This document shows, piece after piece, positions 54,991 through 64,000 of a DNA stretch of 64,000 nt. The translations under genes were made by a program, and so were the position numbers. Position 1 is the stretch's first letter; every line of letters starts with the position of its first letter. Source of the stretch: Notamacropus eugenii (lineage: Eukaryota; Chordata; Mammalia; Diprotodontia; Macropodidae); NCBI RefSeq assembly GCF_028372415.1, contig NC_092875.1, positions 187,765,522 to 187,829,521 of the forward strand, given 5' to 3'. The notes beneath the pieces are model-generated. The model ran no database searches and had not been told where the DNA came from. It saw nothing but the letters and a program-made list of their open reading frames with translations.

Positions 54991-57450
54991 ACAGAGGTGA
55001 TGAACTAGTGTCCAAAATGGTAGAAGTTTTTTGGACACAACCAATATGGGGGTTTGATTTGCTTGACTTCATATTTCTTGCAAGACTTTTGTGTCTGGTC
55101 TCGTTCCTCAACCCTCCCCCTCCGCCCTGTAAAGTGCAGCCCTGAGGCCAGAGCAGTCTGACGGCCTGGCAGAGCAGTGTGAGCTGATCCTGGGAAGATG
55201 ATAAATTTAGAAGTGAGGCTGAGGGAGACTTGGAAAAACAGGGATGAAAAAGCGAGAGGACTTTGGGAGTTCAGGCCGTGGATGTAGCATAAGGGCTGAG
55301 GGATGGTGCATTCAGTAGGCTCTCTTTGGTATACTGTTTTTGAAGATGCGCCCATTCCACATGCTGGGGAAGTCTTCCCATACTTGGGGTAGACAACCCC
55401 CAACACAGCAATGGGTTTGAGGCCTGTTGGTTACCCTCTATCTGGTTTGCCAGATCTGGCCACTCACTGCAGGTGCTGCTGCAGCTTCTTGGAGCCACAG
55501 GTGAGAGTTGGGTGACTGGTTGGACACCAAAAAAGGATGAATAGCCCTCACCCCAGAGGTGCCAGTCCTCCCTGAACACCCCCTACTCATCATTTACTAT
55601 ACTACTTCCTTCCCTGGGGATGGCTGAGGTAGAAATAGGGGAGCTACAGATATTGATGAGCTGCGGGACTTTGGGATCCGAGAGGACACTAACAAGTATA
55701 TTAATATCTATAGGTAGTGGTACATAGGTATACAGGTGTGTCATATGTTAGCCTAATGTAAACATAAGCATGGGACCATAAGGGGAGACTCTGGGCCTGG
55801 TTCTGAATACCATGAGGAAGGATGGGAGATAATTTATACACTAATGTGCAGCAGTAGCTGGAAGCTAGACTGGGTGATAAAGACTCATTAAAGTGAACAT
55901 CAGATGATGAGAGGTTGTTGAGGCATGGTGGCAAAGAGAAAGGCTGAAAAGAAATGGAGTTCATTGTCTCTACTTGTAAGAAGTTATTAACAATATCAGC
56001 CTGTTTTTTTTTTTCTCTAGACATGAGGAAGTCAGGAGTAGGAAAAGTCTGGAGATGTAGTTGTTCATCTCAGTTGGTAAATACCTGGTGTCTGTTCTTG
56101 GGGACCTGACCCCAAGTACTGAGGTCCATCCAGAAAGTGACCTATGTGTCCCTCAGATAAAGTCTATCTTGACCACAACAAGAGGCTGAGTATCTGGATA
56201 TTAACTAGTTAGAATGAAAGATTTGTTGTTTTTCTTGGTGTGGAGGGTGGAAGGGGAGGTAGAGATGGCATTACATCTTTACCTATGGTGTGTCTCCACT
56301 GAATCTGGGAGGACAGAAAGACTTCAAAACCAGCCCCTAGGATTGGAGCTTCAGTCTTCCAGGTTTCATGATTAGGAAGGAGGGGGATGGGTACAGAGTG
56401 ACCTTGACCTAGAGGCCTGTGCAGGTACTTAGAGGACATCGGGCAGAGAAAGTTCCACCTCTACATGTGGCTGACACAGCCCGGGGCACTCAGGTGGCAG
56501 AGGGCTGAGTTCTGAAACAGTCCAGTGACAAGGTTGTTTTAGATTAAAAATAAGAGACCATCGTACCATATTCCAAGGATCCTAAAACCATTCCACTGAC
56601 TTGTAGCTAGCTTTCGCTAATATTGACTATTAGAAATTAACTGTGTGAGTAGTGCTTATTGACTATGAGTTGAACTCCCCTTTGACTACTCTCTATGTGG
56701 AATCTCTGTGCCAAATCTATGTGAAATATTAAACTGATCCTGCAAACAGCTGCCTCTTAGTGGTGAGAGAGAACGTTAGTTTGGTTCACTCCACTGCCAC
56801 TGCTCTTCTGGGTAAAAGGTAATGAGCACAGTTAGTGTGTGAGCTTTGGCAGAGGGTTTTTTAGGCCATCCCCTTCTAACCAAAGTGAAGTAGGTGTCAC
56901 TAAATTTATGATTAAATTGGTGCTTAGATGTTGCTAGTTGGACCAGCTGTGTAAACCTAGCCATTCAGTAAGAATGACTTTGTGTAAGCTGAGATCTGTC
57001 TTTGTTTTATTTTCACTTTAAATGACCATTGTCAAGAAGAGTGAGCCACAGGTTGATGTTGACTCCTAAGCATAACATTCGTCTCATAAAGTGCTCCTCA
57101 TCATAAAAGACACACAAGGCTTTGGCTACAGCATCTCACAACTTTATCCAAGCATTCAAAGAACAGGATGGCCATCCATTTTTAAACGTAAATATTGTCA
57201 GGCAGCTTTGCTTGTCCTGCTTCGTAGGTGGCAGTGTCTGTGCCCCCTCACCTGGCTGGCCGGCCCCCTTCCTTCCTGGTGAGGCGTGTCAGTTTTCCTT
57301 TCCTGCCCCTCTCAGGCAGTCTTCCTTTCTAGGTTTCTGTTGGTGAGCAGTTCTGTCACATGTTCAGTTGGTCTTCCCTGGCATCAGCCTCGGTAGGACA
57401 GCTTTCCTGGGGGACCCACACACACTGCCTTTGCTACCTGAGGGCTGTAG

Positions 57451-57708
<258 letters not shown>

Positions 57709-57853
57709 AGATGCCAACACTCATTGTCGATTTATATATATTTTTTTGTAATTATTATATCCTAGTTTGGAGTACTTGCTGTAGAATACAAGCTGTCTTT
57801 GCACTAGCTCTAAAGAAGATTTTCTTCTGGTTTTAGAGAACTAATTTTGTTTT

Positions 57854-57861
57854 AGCATTAA
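57854..57861 (+). promoter_or_regulatory. JARID2: miR-155 seed match (8-mer) in JARID2 3' UTR
   Basis: AGCATTAA pairs with nucleotides 2-8 of miR-155, with an A opposite position 1. JARID2 is an established miR-155 target in birds and mammals. Confidence 0.7.
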
Positions 57862-58000
57862 AATTGTTGAAATTTTTTTTGTACTTAGGATAGTTAGATA
57901 CGGTAGTTGGATTTTTGGAAACTGCCGTATAGTCACTGTTTTAAAACCCTTGAGGGGCTGAGATATTAATTTGTATCACCCCTTTGGCTAAGCAAAAGCC

Positions 58001-58105
58001 TTTTTTTTTTTTTTTTTTGTTGGATTGGTTTGTTGTTTTTTTTGTTTATTTGGTGGGGTTGGTTTTTTCGGGGGATTTTGTTTTTTTGTTTTTATTTTTT
58101 TCATA
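58001..58105 (+). repeat. JARID2: U/GU-rich tract in JARID2 3' UTR
   Basis: Eighteen consecutive T, then tttgttgttttttttgtttat-like and ggttttttcgggggattttg words, then more T runs. Candidate ELAVL-type binding sequence. Confidence 0.75.
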
Positions 58106-58746
58106 ACTGTGGGGAAAAAAATACTTTTAACCCATTTTTAATAGGTTGAAGTTTGATGTATTTTATAATTTGTTCTCCAGTCATGTGAGCAGATTTTCTA
58201 GAGAGAAAGGGGATAGGAGACAACAAAAACTTGAAAGACGAAGTTGCTTTACTTTGGCTGTCTTTTCTTCTGTCGTGTGCAAGATGAGTTTTGTAATTTT
58301 TTTTTAATTGGATGATGCCCATTCTTTTTCTTTGGGAGGTTATGGCAGCTGAAGGGGGACTTTATTTCCTAACCATAGGCAAAATGATGAGATTTGGAGT
58401 GACGAGGTTCTTTTACCAGCACATCACTATGCATCTGTTTAAGGAAAAAAAAAAAGAGAAAGAGAGAGAGAGAAGAAAGACTGCCTACCTTGGAGGGGTC
58501 ATGTGAGGGAAAACTGTGCCTGATTTCATTAGGAAATCCATTCTGTTATTTTTTTGGTGCTGTTGGCTACTTTATCAAAAAAAAAAAAAACAAAAAGCAA
58601 AAAAAAACAACCCTTCAATAGCATCCTTACAAGAAAAAAAAGGAAAAAAATGATGAAGCCCTAAGTGCTTCTTTGTCATAGACGTGCAATCTTTCCGACA
58701 TTCCATTTTCATCCCACGGTTGTTGTTTCACATCTTTACACAAGTC

Positions 58747-58754
58747 AGCATTAA
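58747..58754 (+). promoter_or_regulatory. JARID2: second miR-155 seed match (8-mer)
   Basis: A second perfect AGCATTAA, about 890 nt downstream of the first, in tcagcattaatc context. Confidence 0.7.
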
Positions 58755-58943
58755 TCTTTTCCTTTCTGAATTTGTTTCATTTCTGTGATCACATTTAGAG
58801 CCACTAGGAGGTCTGCATAGTTGTTTTTGAATGTGAAAATGCATCTGCGCTCATCTTGTCTTTTTTCCTGTATGTTATAACAAAACAGAACAAAACACAC
58901 ACACACATACACACAAACACACACAAGAAATCCCATCCCTTTT

Positions 58944-58951
58944 TGTACATA
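58944..58951 (+). promoter_or_regulatory. JARID2: Pumilio-type element UGUACAUA
   Basis: TGTACATA fits the UGUANAUA consensus bound by PUM proteins. A miR-26 7-mer match (TACTTGA, 58,972-58,978) lies 20 nt downstream. Short motifs; function is inferred. Confidence 0.4.
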
Positions 58952-59195
58952 TGCCTGTAAATTGTTTTAAATACTTGAGCCTTTTTTCTTGGTGGGGAGG
59001 GTGGGAAGGGCGGCAAAGGGACAAGATGAAGAAAAGCCTTACGTTTCCGTTTCTTCATCGGTTGGATTGGACTGGATGCTTACAGGGTTTTTCTTGTAAC
59101 ATTTATATAAGTGCTGCTTACGTCACTGAACAACAACGAAAAATCATAATGGAGTAGCTGTCGCCCTCTTCTGGTTGTGTGTACAGTCTGTGTGG

Positions 59196-59201
59196 AATAA
59201 A
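59196..59201 (+). terminator. JARID2: proximal AATAAA poly(A) signal of JARID2
   Basis: Canonical hexamer in tgtggaataaagaaggg, 1.5 kb after the stop. A GU-rich stretch follows ('gtcctctgtttcataattg'). It may give a shorter 3' UTR that still keeps both miR-155 matches. Confidence 0.55.
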
Positions 59202-59601
59202 GAAGGGAAACTTTTCACAAGCCGTCCTCTGTTTCATAATTGAGTTCAACAAGACCGTAGCTACCCACCTCACACTGAGCTTGCCAGTGGGGACTTGTCA
59301 GGGAAGTCCTAGAATACAATTTGTTGGTTGTTGTTACAGAAGACTGAACTGTTTTTTGGAATATTGAACAATAACATAAACAAGTTTGAGTGTTTTCCAA
59401 TGTGGTTGTCCAGTTTTTATGGCCTTGCTGTGTACTTTTCCCCTCTTTTTGACAGTAAACTTCTGACTATGGCTTACAGTTGGACATTTAATTTATTAGC
59501 GCTGCTCTGCTCTCTTTCCTTGGAAGGAAAGACTTCATTGTTGTTTATTGCCAGTTTTTTTTTTTTTGTTTACTTTTCAGGTTTGTACTACAAGGTTTAA
59601 T

Positions 59602-59607
59602 AATAAA
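59602..59607 (+). terminator. JARID2: distal AATAAA poly(A) signal of JARID2
   Basis: Canonical hexamer in ggtttaataataaaaacag followed about 20 nt later by tttgtctgtcttgtgg, a typical GU-rich downstream element. Predicted main cleavage near 59,620-59,625. Confidence 0.75.
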
Positions 59608-59625
59608 AACAGTTTTTTGGACATT

Positions 59626-60609
59626 TGTCTGTCTTGTGGAAGATGAGTGAGTGGAACTAGCTCTTTCACGCCTGACAGAGGGCACTGTCTCCTCCCTGGC
59701 TTTCTTCCCCCTCATGACCCATGGTAGAAAAATAGAAATCGGTGAGAAGGGAGTGTTCTCCAGTCCCTGGTTGATGTGTACAATTCAGTCTTTTCACATG
59801 GCCTGTCGTAGGTGCCAGCGAGAAGTGAACTTTATGGTTCCTGTTGTGAGCCATGGCGTCTAGAATGAAGGCTTGGGGAGGAGGGCTGCGTATCACTCTT
59901 GACTCCTTTGGCATCGCCACCTCTCCTGCTGTCGCTCTTTGTTTCTTGAATTCATTGCTTTACCATTTCCCTTCCTTCCTTTCAGTAAGCCAGCTTACCA
60001 TCGTCCTACACACAAAGACTCTGTGAAGGCAGAGAAGCACAAGCTGAAACATTCATTTCTCTCAGGCCTAGGACCTGAGAATTGAGTTCAAGGTTGGTAG
60101 CTGTATAACAGTCAACATCTCCATCACCTTAGTGTCAACTGCTTTTTCTCTAACTTGTTTTTCCTTGCCAAAGAAGTCAAGGAGATTGGGGGAGGGGGAA
60201 GATAGAAAGCACGGGTATTGGCATTAGGTTCAGACATCTGCTCCTTCGGGCCTCTTGCTGCTATGTTAAAAGCAGATCTTGTATACAGTGGTTGTACAGG
60301 ATAGTTTGGTAGGAGAGTAAGGAAGGGGGAAGGGTCAAATTCATTGTATTTTGAGCTGAGAGCCATCTTATTGAGTAATTGATAAAGTCAAATTTCCTCC
60401 AGAGAAAAGTGGCTGACTATGGGTTTTCTGTTAACCACTGACCGAGGCAGAAGTGACACTTGCCTTTTAGACGGTCCCTCAAATTGGCAAGTATTAGGTG
60501 CCGCCCACTTTGCTTTCAAAGTGTAGGTTCTCCAGGCTCAACAAAAGGAACTATATTTTTTTGTCTTTGTTTGAGATTATTTCTAAAGTATAACAAATAC
60601 ACAAAAAAA
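59626..60609. other. JARID2-DTNBP1 intergenic spacer
   Basis: About 1 kb between the two predicted poly(A) sites of convergent genes. No repeat or gene is recognised in it; the short open frames on both strands have no recognisable product. Confidence 0.7.
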
Positions 60610-60628
60610 AGGACTAAGAGCTTCAGAA

Positions 60629-60634
60629 TTTATT
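60629..60634 (-). terminator. DTNBP1: AATAAA poly(A) signal of DTNBP1
   Basis: The + strand reads tttatt; on the - strand it is aataaattctgaag, followed by a run of T and tgtgtatttgt, a good GU/U-rich downstream element. Confidence 0.65.
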
Positions 60635-60672
60635 TGCTGTACAAAGTTTAATAATGCTCAAAGTTCTCAAAT

Positions 60673-60678
60673 TTTATT
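60673..60678 (-). terminator. DTNBP1: alternative AATAAA poly(A) signal of DTNBP1
   Basis: The + strand ttttattg gives an AATAAA on the - strand, 45 nt upstream of the main candidate. It lacks an equally clear downstream element. Confidence 0.4.
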
Positions 60679-60844
60679 GTTAGAGAAAACTTGTGCTTTT
60701 AGGCAACTCCCACTCATTGGCAATTTTATAAAAGTCTAGTATCCCCATAAAACAATTGACTCCAGGCAGGTATCTGGTCAAAACTTGAGCTGTCTTCATT
60801 TAAATACTGTGTAATCAAAGAATGAAGGGCAGGCTTCATGGAAT

Positions 60845-61077
60845 TTAAGAGTCACTTTCATCACTGACATCTGACCTGGCCTTTATAGTAGCCAGAGCAG
60901 TGTCCACCTGGACTTCTTCCTCATCAGACTGAACAACAGGGGACTCTCCACTTTCACTATTCTCTTGGGTGACAGAGTCAGTGCAGACTGAGGATAAGGA
61001 AGACGGTTTGCTCTGAGATGCAGAGTGGTTGGGAACCTCAAGGCTTATTTCATTCTGACAAGTACTGGCATCAGGCC
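60845..61077 (-). CDS. DTNBP1: DTNBP1 (dysbindin-1) last coding exon
   Basis: 233 nt on the - strand: two bases finish a split Gly, then 77 codons from PDASTCQNEISLEVPN to SDVSDESDS and TAA (60,845-60,847). The acceptor on the - strand is ctgctcttttggcag. The ESGESPVVQSDEEEVQVD block is the conserved acidic, PEST-like C-terminus of dysbindin-1, a coiled-coil subunit of BLOC-1 in endosome-to-lysosome-related-organelle traffic and synaptic vesicle biology. The last residues (about 13 after DTALAT) are shorter and more diverged than my recollection of the human tail. A TTG-start reading of this exon would be wrong; it is an internal-to-terminal exon. Confidence 0.93.
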
Positions 61078-63227
61078 CTGCCAAAAGAGCAGAAGAAGAA
61101 AAGTGAAATTCACCAGAGAGGAGATGCTAAATTTATTCTGGGAGTTTCTCTTTCCCAGAGTGTGTTGGAGTATAAGCTGGATGGAATCAAAGGCGTGGGT
61201 GTGTGTATTCACTCCTGACCATTATCAGAGCTGCCCTTGCTCCTAGTCACCACTGGCCTCCTAGTTTATGATAGTGAAAGAAAATAACTCATGTTTATGT
61301 AATGTCCTGTGCTACAGGTAATACACGTGTTTCCCAGATGAGTAAACTAAAGGTCATAGCTATCTGTTATTGGCCACACAGCTAATAAGTATCAGGGGAG
61401 ATTGAAGTCCAGGTCTTTTGGACTTGAGATCTGGCATTCCACCACTAAGAATACTCAGACTGCCTTTAAAAAAGCAAAAAGTAAACCACTAAATGTTCTT
61501 TTTTATTATGAACTTAAGACAAATATCACTGATTTTTTCCTACAGCTTTGAGTCTGAGTAAAAAGTTGCCTTACACCACCCAAGTTAGTGATGGCCACAG
61601 AAATAAACGTGGTACCCTGGGAACGATCTGCAGTCCTGTAATGGACAATGTGCTTTAGCCCCTTAGGGGACCTCTTCTTAAAAATGGAATGCTTGTTTTA
61701 TTCTTTCAAGTCCCTTTCTCAACTTGTGTCCCAATAATCTTCAGCCCAGGCAAAGAATACTGGTTTTTAGATCTTGCTCAGGAGTGAATGTGCGTAAGAG
61801 TGTCTGTCACATCAGGCAGATGAAGTGCACAGACATAGACCTGATGGGGCAGGAAGAGCTCTCCTGCTACCTTTACCTTCACTTCCTGGTTTACCATGAG
61901 GAACTAGAATCAATTCTGGTGCCAAAATCATCTCTTGGACAACAACAAGTGGCAGAACCTGCTAAAATGAAGCTGAAAATGTGAAGCCATCATCAGGTAA
62001 GTTAGTGCTGTTAAGCTCCACTGTCTCACTGATTGGGGGGAGGGTTCAAGCTAAAACGAAGATGGTAGACCTGAGGTCTCTTCTAACATTAAAAATTTAG
62101 AAAAGGAGGTAACTCCTGCCACTTACCTAGCTACTGATTTTTAAGGAGCAAAGAACACCACATTTCAGAAATGGATTTGGGAAAAAAAAAGCAGGAACTT
62201 GTTCAGCAGAACTGTAATAAAGGGAGACCCAGCATAATGGAACAGACTCTCCAATCCAGTGCTTTTAGGAGAAGTGGATGTGGTAGCTCTAGTCCAGGCT
62301 CTGGGATTATGTAACTGCCTCCATAGGCTAGACTTTCTTTGTAAAGTAAGCAAGCTACATGCTGCTCTAAAGGTAACTGAAAACCCATCCAGTTTTGCTA
62401 CCTTAATTTGTCACAAAAAAAAAAAAAAAAAAAAAGAAGGTACGGATGAACTTAAGTGTCATAGATATTGTGTTGCTGCCCAGGGTCTGGCTGGCGGCCA
62501 CTAAGCTCAATATAATCCCCTACTTGAGGAGCCTGCCCCTGATGCTTGCTGTCCTGTGGCTGGCAGGGGTCAGTCCCTATTCCTGACTATTCCCTATTCT
62601 TCTAGCTTCACAAGTAGCTCACTGAGAAAATTAAAAGCTTTTGCTTTTTCATCTCAAAATTACAGCTGCTTTAAAACGTTAATTGTGTAGATTGTGTTGG
62701 TTTCAAGGGGGCGTTGAGAGGTGGTTGCTGGGAAGTGCGGGATACTTTCTTTGGAAGAAAGAAAAGCGCCCAACCTCTAGAGAGATGTCTAGATACCTGT
62801 GCTTCACATGGAAGGAACTGCTCACCAAGCTATCAGGACAGCCTTGAGACAAAGCCTGTTTGTGTGTGTGCGCGTGAGGGTAAGCCCCAAACTATGATGA
62901 AATAATCCATTTAGGAAAGGGGGTGAACAAGGGCTTGTTTCAGCAGAAATCGCCACACTTGGCCTCTAAGACACCTATTCCTTTGGGAAAAGAATGCAGT
63001 CCAAACATTATAAGCCATTTGTTCAATGATTCCAATTATTTTTGGACAACTGCAATCTACCATTGATTTCTAGCCGCTCAAAACTCACATACCTTGTGTT
63101 ACAAAGCAAAGGCTGAACAGTAAGCTGGCATTTTAAAAGTGGAAAATTAACAAAAAATAGCTTTTTAAGAAAAAATACATATGCCAGCAATCAGACTGAT
63201 GGAGTTTCATTTAGGCAGGTCTCATAC
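61078..63227 (-). other. DTNBP1: DTNBP1 last intron
   Basis: 2.15-kb GT-AG intron (- strand). It holds a SINE at 61,265-61,465 and an A-rich run near 62,416-62,436. No other feature seen. The open frames in it are shadows. Confidence 0.85.
61265..61465 (-). repeat. MIR-like SINE, reverse orientation
   Basis: 'aactcatgtttatgtaatgt', 'cccagatgagtaaactaaag', 'ggccacacagctaataagta' and 'tctggcattccaccactaag' are the antisense CORE-SINE order. Confidence 0.75.
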
Positions 63228-63365
63228 CTAATCCAGGAGAGAGCGCATTGCCTTCTCCAGAGTTCAGAAAGACATCCAGGGCCTCTTGATCAGACATATC
63301 CATTAGGTCCATCTGTTCTAGCATGTCTACGTTGACTTCCATGGATGACATGCTGCCTATAGGCT
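63228..63365 (-). CDS. DTNBP1: DTNBP1 penultimate coding exon (nuclear export signal)
   Basis: 138 nt on the - strand: two bases finish Glu, then [20 protein letters not shown] through NALSPGL and one base of Gly at GTATGA. The acceptor is gttctttttcag. The [14 protein letters not shown] segment corresponds to the leucine-rich nuclear export signal reported for human dysbindin; one human Ile is Met here. It joins the last exon to give SPGLGPDASTCQNE. The N-terminal coiled-coil exons lie to the right of the window. Confidence 0.93.
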
Positions 63366-64000
63366 CTGAAAAAGAACAATGAATGAACCACAATACTTAA
63401 AAACAAGGTGGAAGTTAAGTACAGGCAAGTAGTTTGTGCTACATTAGCCTTCCCTTCAAAGCGAGGTAGCTGTAAAAAGCCAGTTGGATTTGCAGCTAAA
63501 GGCCAATTCCACATTTGATTTCAGTGGAGAGCTGTCTGCAGAGAGCACAGCTCCTGTTCTTGGGCAGAATCCTTTCCATCAGACACTCTCTTCTACCACT
63601 TCAGGGTTCTTGACTTGTAACAGTCCTTATCAAAATGGCCAGCTAATAATAACCTGGGATCCCGCCACGTAAAAGGAATGGAAAGTCCCAGCTAATTACA
63701 GAGGCCTTTTGTGGGGCCAGGAAGCTGTTTTCTCTACTTGATTCCCCCTGTCAAGTTCTCAGCACAAAACAAGTAGATCCATGGAATTCTCAGTAAGGTA
63801 TTTTGTTTGTTTGTTTTTTTTAAATGCAGGAAGTATTGGGCCAAGTAGAACCTTCTTCTTGTTTTCTCCCAAATAATCTTTCTAGATTGGAGTAGAGTTT
63901 TTGGTCATACTCTCATCTGTTCAACCTTCACAACTTTATAACTTGTGTTTAGGATTTTCTTAGATAATAATCTATATAAAAGAACCTTGTTTCCAATTCT
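63366..64000 (-). other. DTNBP1: DTNBP1 intron (continues beyond window)
   Basis: Intronic sequence upstream of the 63,228-63,365 exon. I see no repeat or exon that I can support, apart from a tttgtttgtttg run near 63,800. Confidence 0.75.

Larger units (their letters stand above)
57709..59625 (+). other. JARID2: JARID2 3' UTR
   Basis: About 1.9 kb from the stop to just past the distal AATAAA. It contains two AGCATTAA miR-155 8-mer matches, a long U/GU-rich segment (58,001-58,105), A-rich tracts (58,442-58,475 and 58,578-58,650), a CA run (58,895-58,925), a Pumilio-type UGUACAUA (58,944-58,951) and two AATAAA signals. The 3' boundary is predicted from the signal, not observed. Confidence 0.8.
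60610..60844 (-). other. DTNBP1: DTNBP1 3' UTR
   Basis: About 235 nt after the stop on the - strand, ending just beyond the AATAAA at 60,629-60,634. It is short, as in other mammals. A second AATAAA (60,673-60,678) lies closer to the stop. Confidence 0.7.

Noticed and set aside
61724..61984. 86-residue + strand open frame in the DTNBP1 intron
   Set aside because: No recognisable product; it is antisense to the gene with no splice or promoter support.

Overview
This is a vertebrate nuclear window, almost certainly from a marsupial. The exons, intron phases and gene order match the amniote JARID2-DTNBP1 neighbourhood (human 6p22.3). The intergenic and intronic DNA is full of marsupial-style CORE/MAR-type tRNA-derived SINEs, L1 pieces, L2 and CR1/L3 fossils and hAT remnants. 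I cannot tell a didelphid from an Australian species by reading alone.

Positions 1 to about 59,625 hold the 3' two thirds of JARID2 on the + strand: 13 coding exons (exons 6-18 if counted as in the 18-exon human gene), giving 1018 codons plus part of one at the left edge, then a 1.9-kb 3' UTR. All 12 introns between them are GT-AG. The reading frame joins cleanly across every junction, with no premature stop, so the gene looks intact. Exon 6 and the first part of exon 7 encode the basic, disordered PRC2/RNA/nucleosome-contact region. Exon 7 carries JmjN and the start of ARID, exon 8 the rest of ARID, exons 10-14 the JmjC fold (with degenerate iron ligands), and exons 16-18 the C5HC2 zinc finger and basic Ser-rich tail.

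From about 60,610 to the right edge, the 3' end of DTNBP1 (dysbindin-1, a BLOC-1 subunit) lies on the - strand: the last coding exon (60,845-61,077), the preceding exon (63,228-63,365), and intron. The two genes are tail to tail, about 1 kb apart between predicted poly(A) sites.

I see no bacterial, viral or CRISPR-type system and no novel multi-gene system. The points of interest are regulatory or structural: two perfect 8-mer miR-155 seed matches in the JARID2 3' UTR; an 80%-GC compound minisatellite with a 77-bp higher-order period in intron 8; the 5' end of an antisense L1 at the left edge; an AT-rich palindromic block just after the GC-rich exon 7; a microsatellite that forms the polypyrimidine tract of the exon 13 acceptor; and an unclassified repeat family present three times. 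Nearly all other open frames in the window are chance or repeat-derived. All repeat classes are named from memory of family consensus and need RepeatMasker confirmation.
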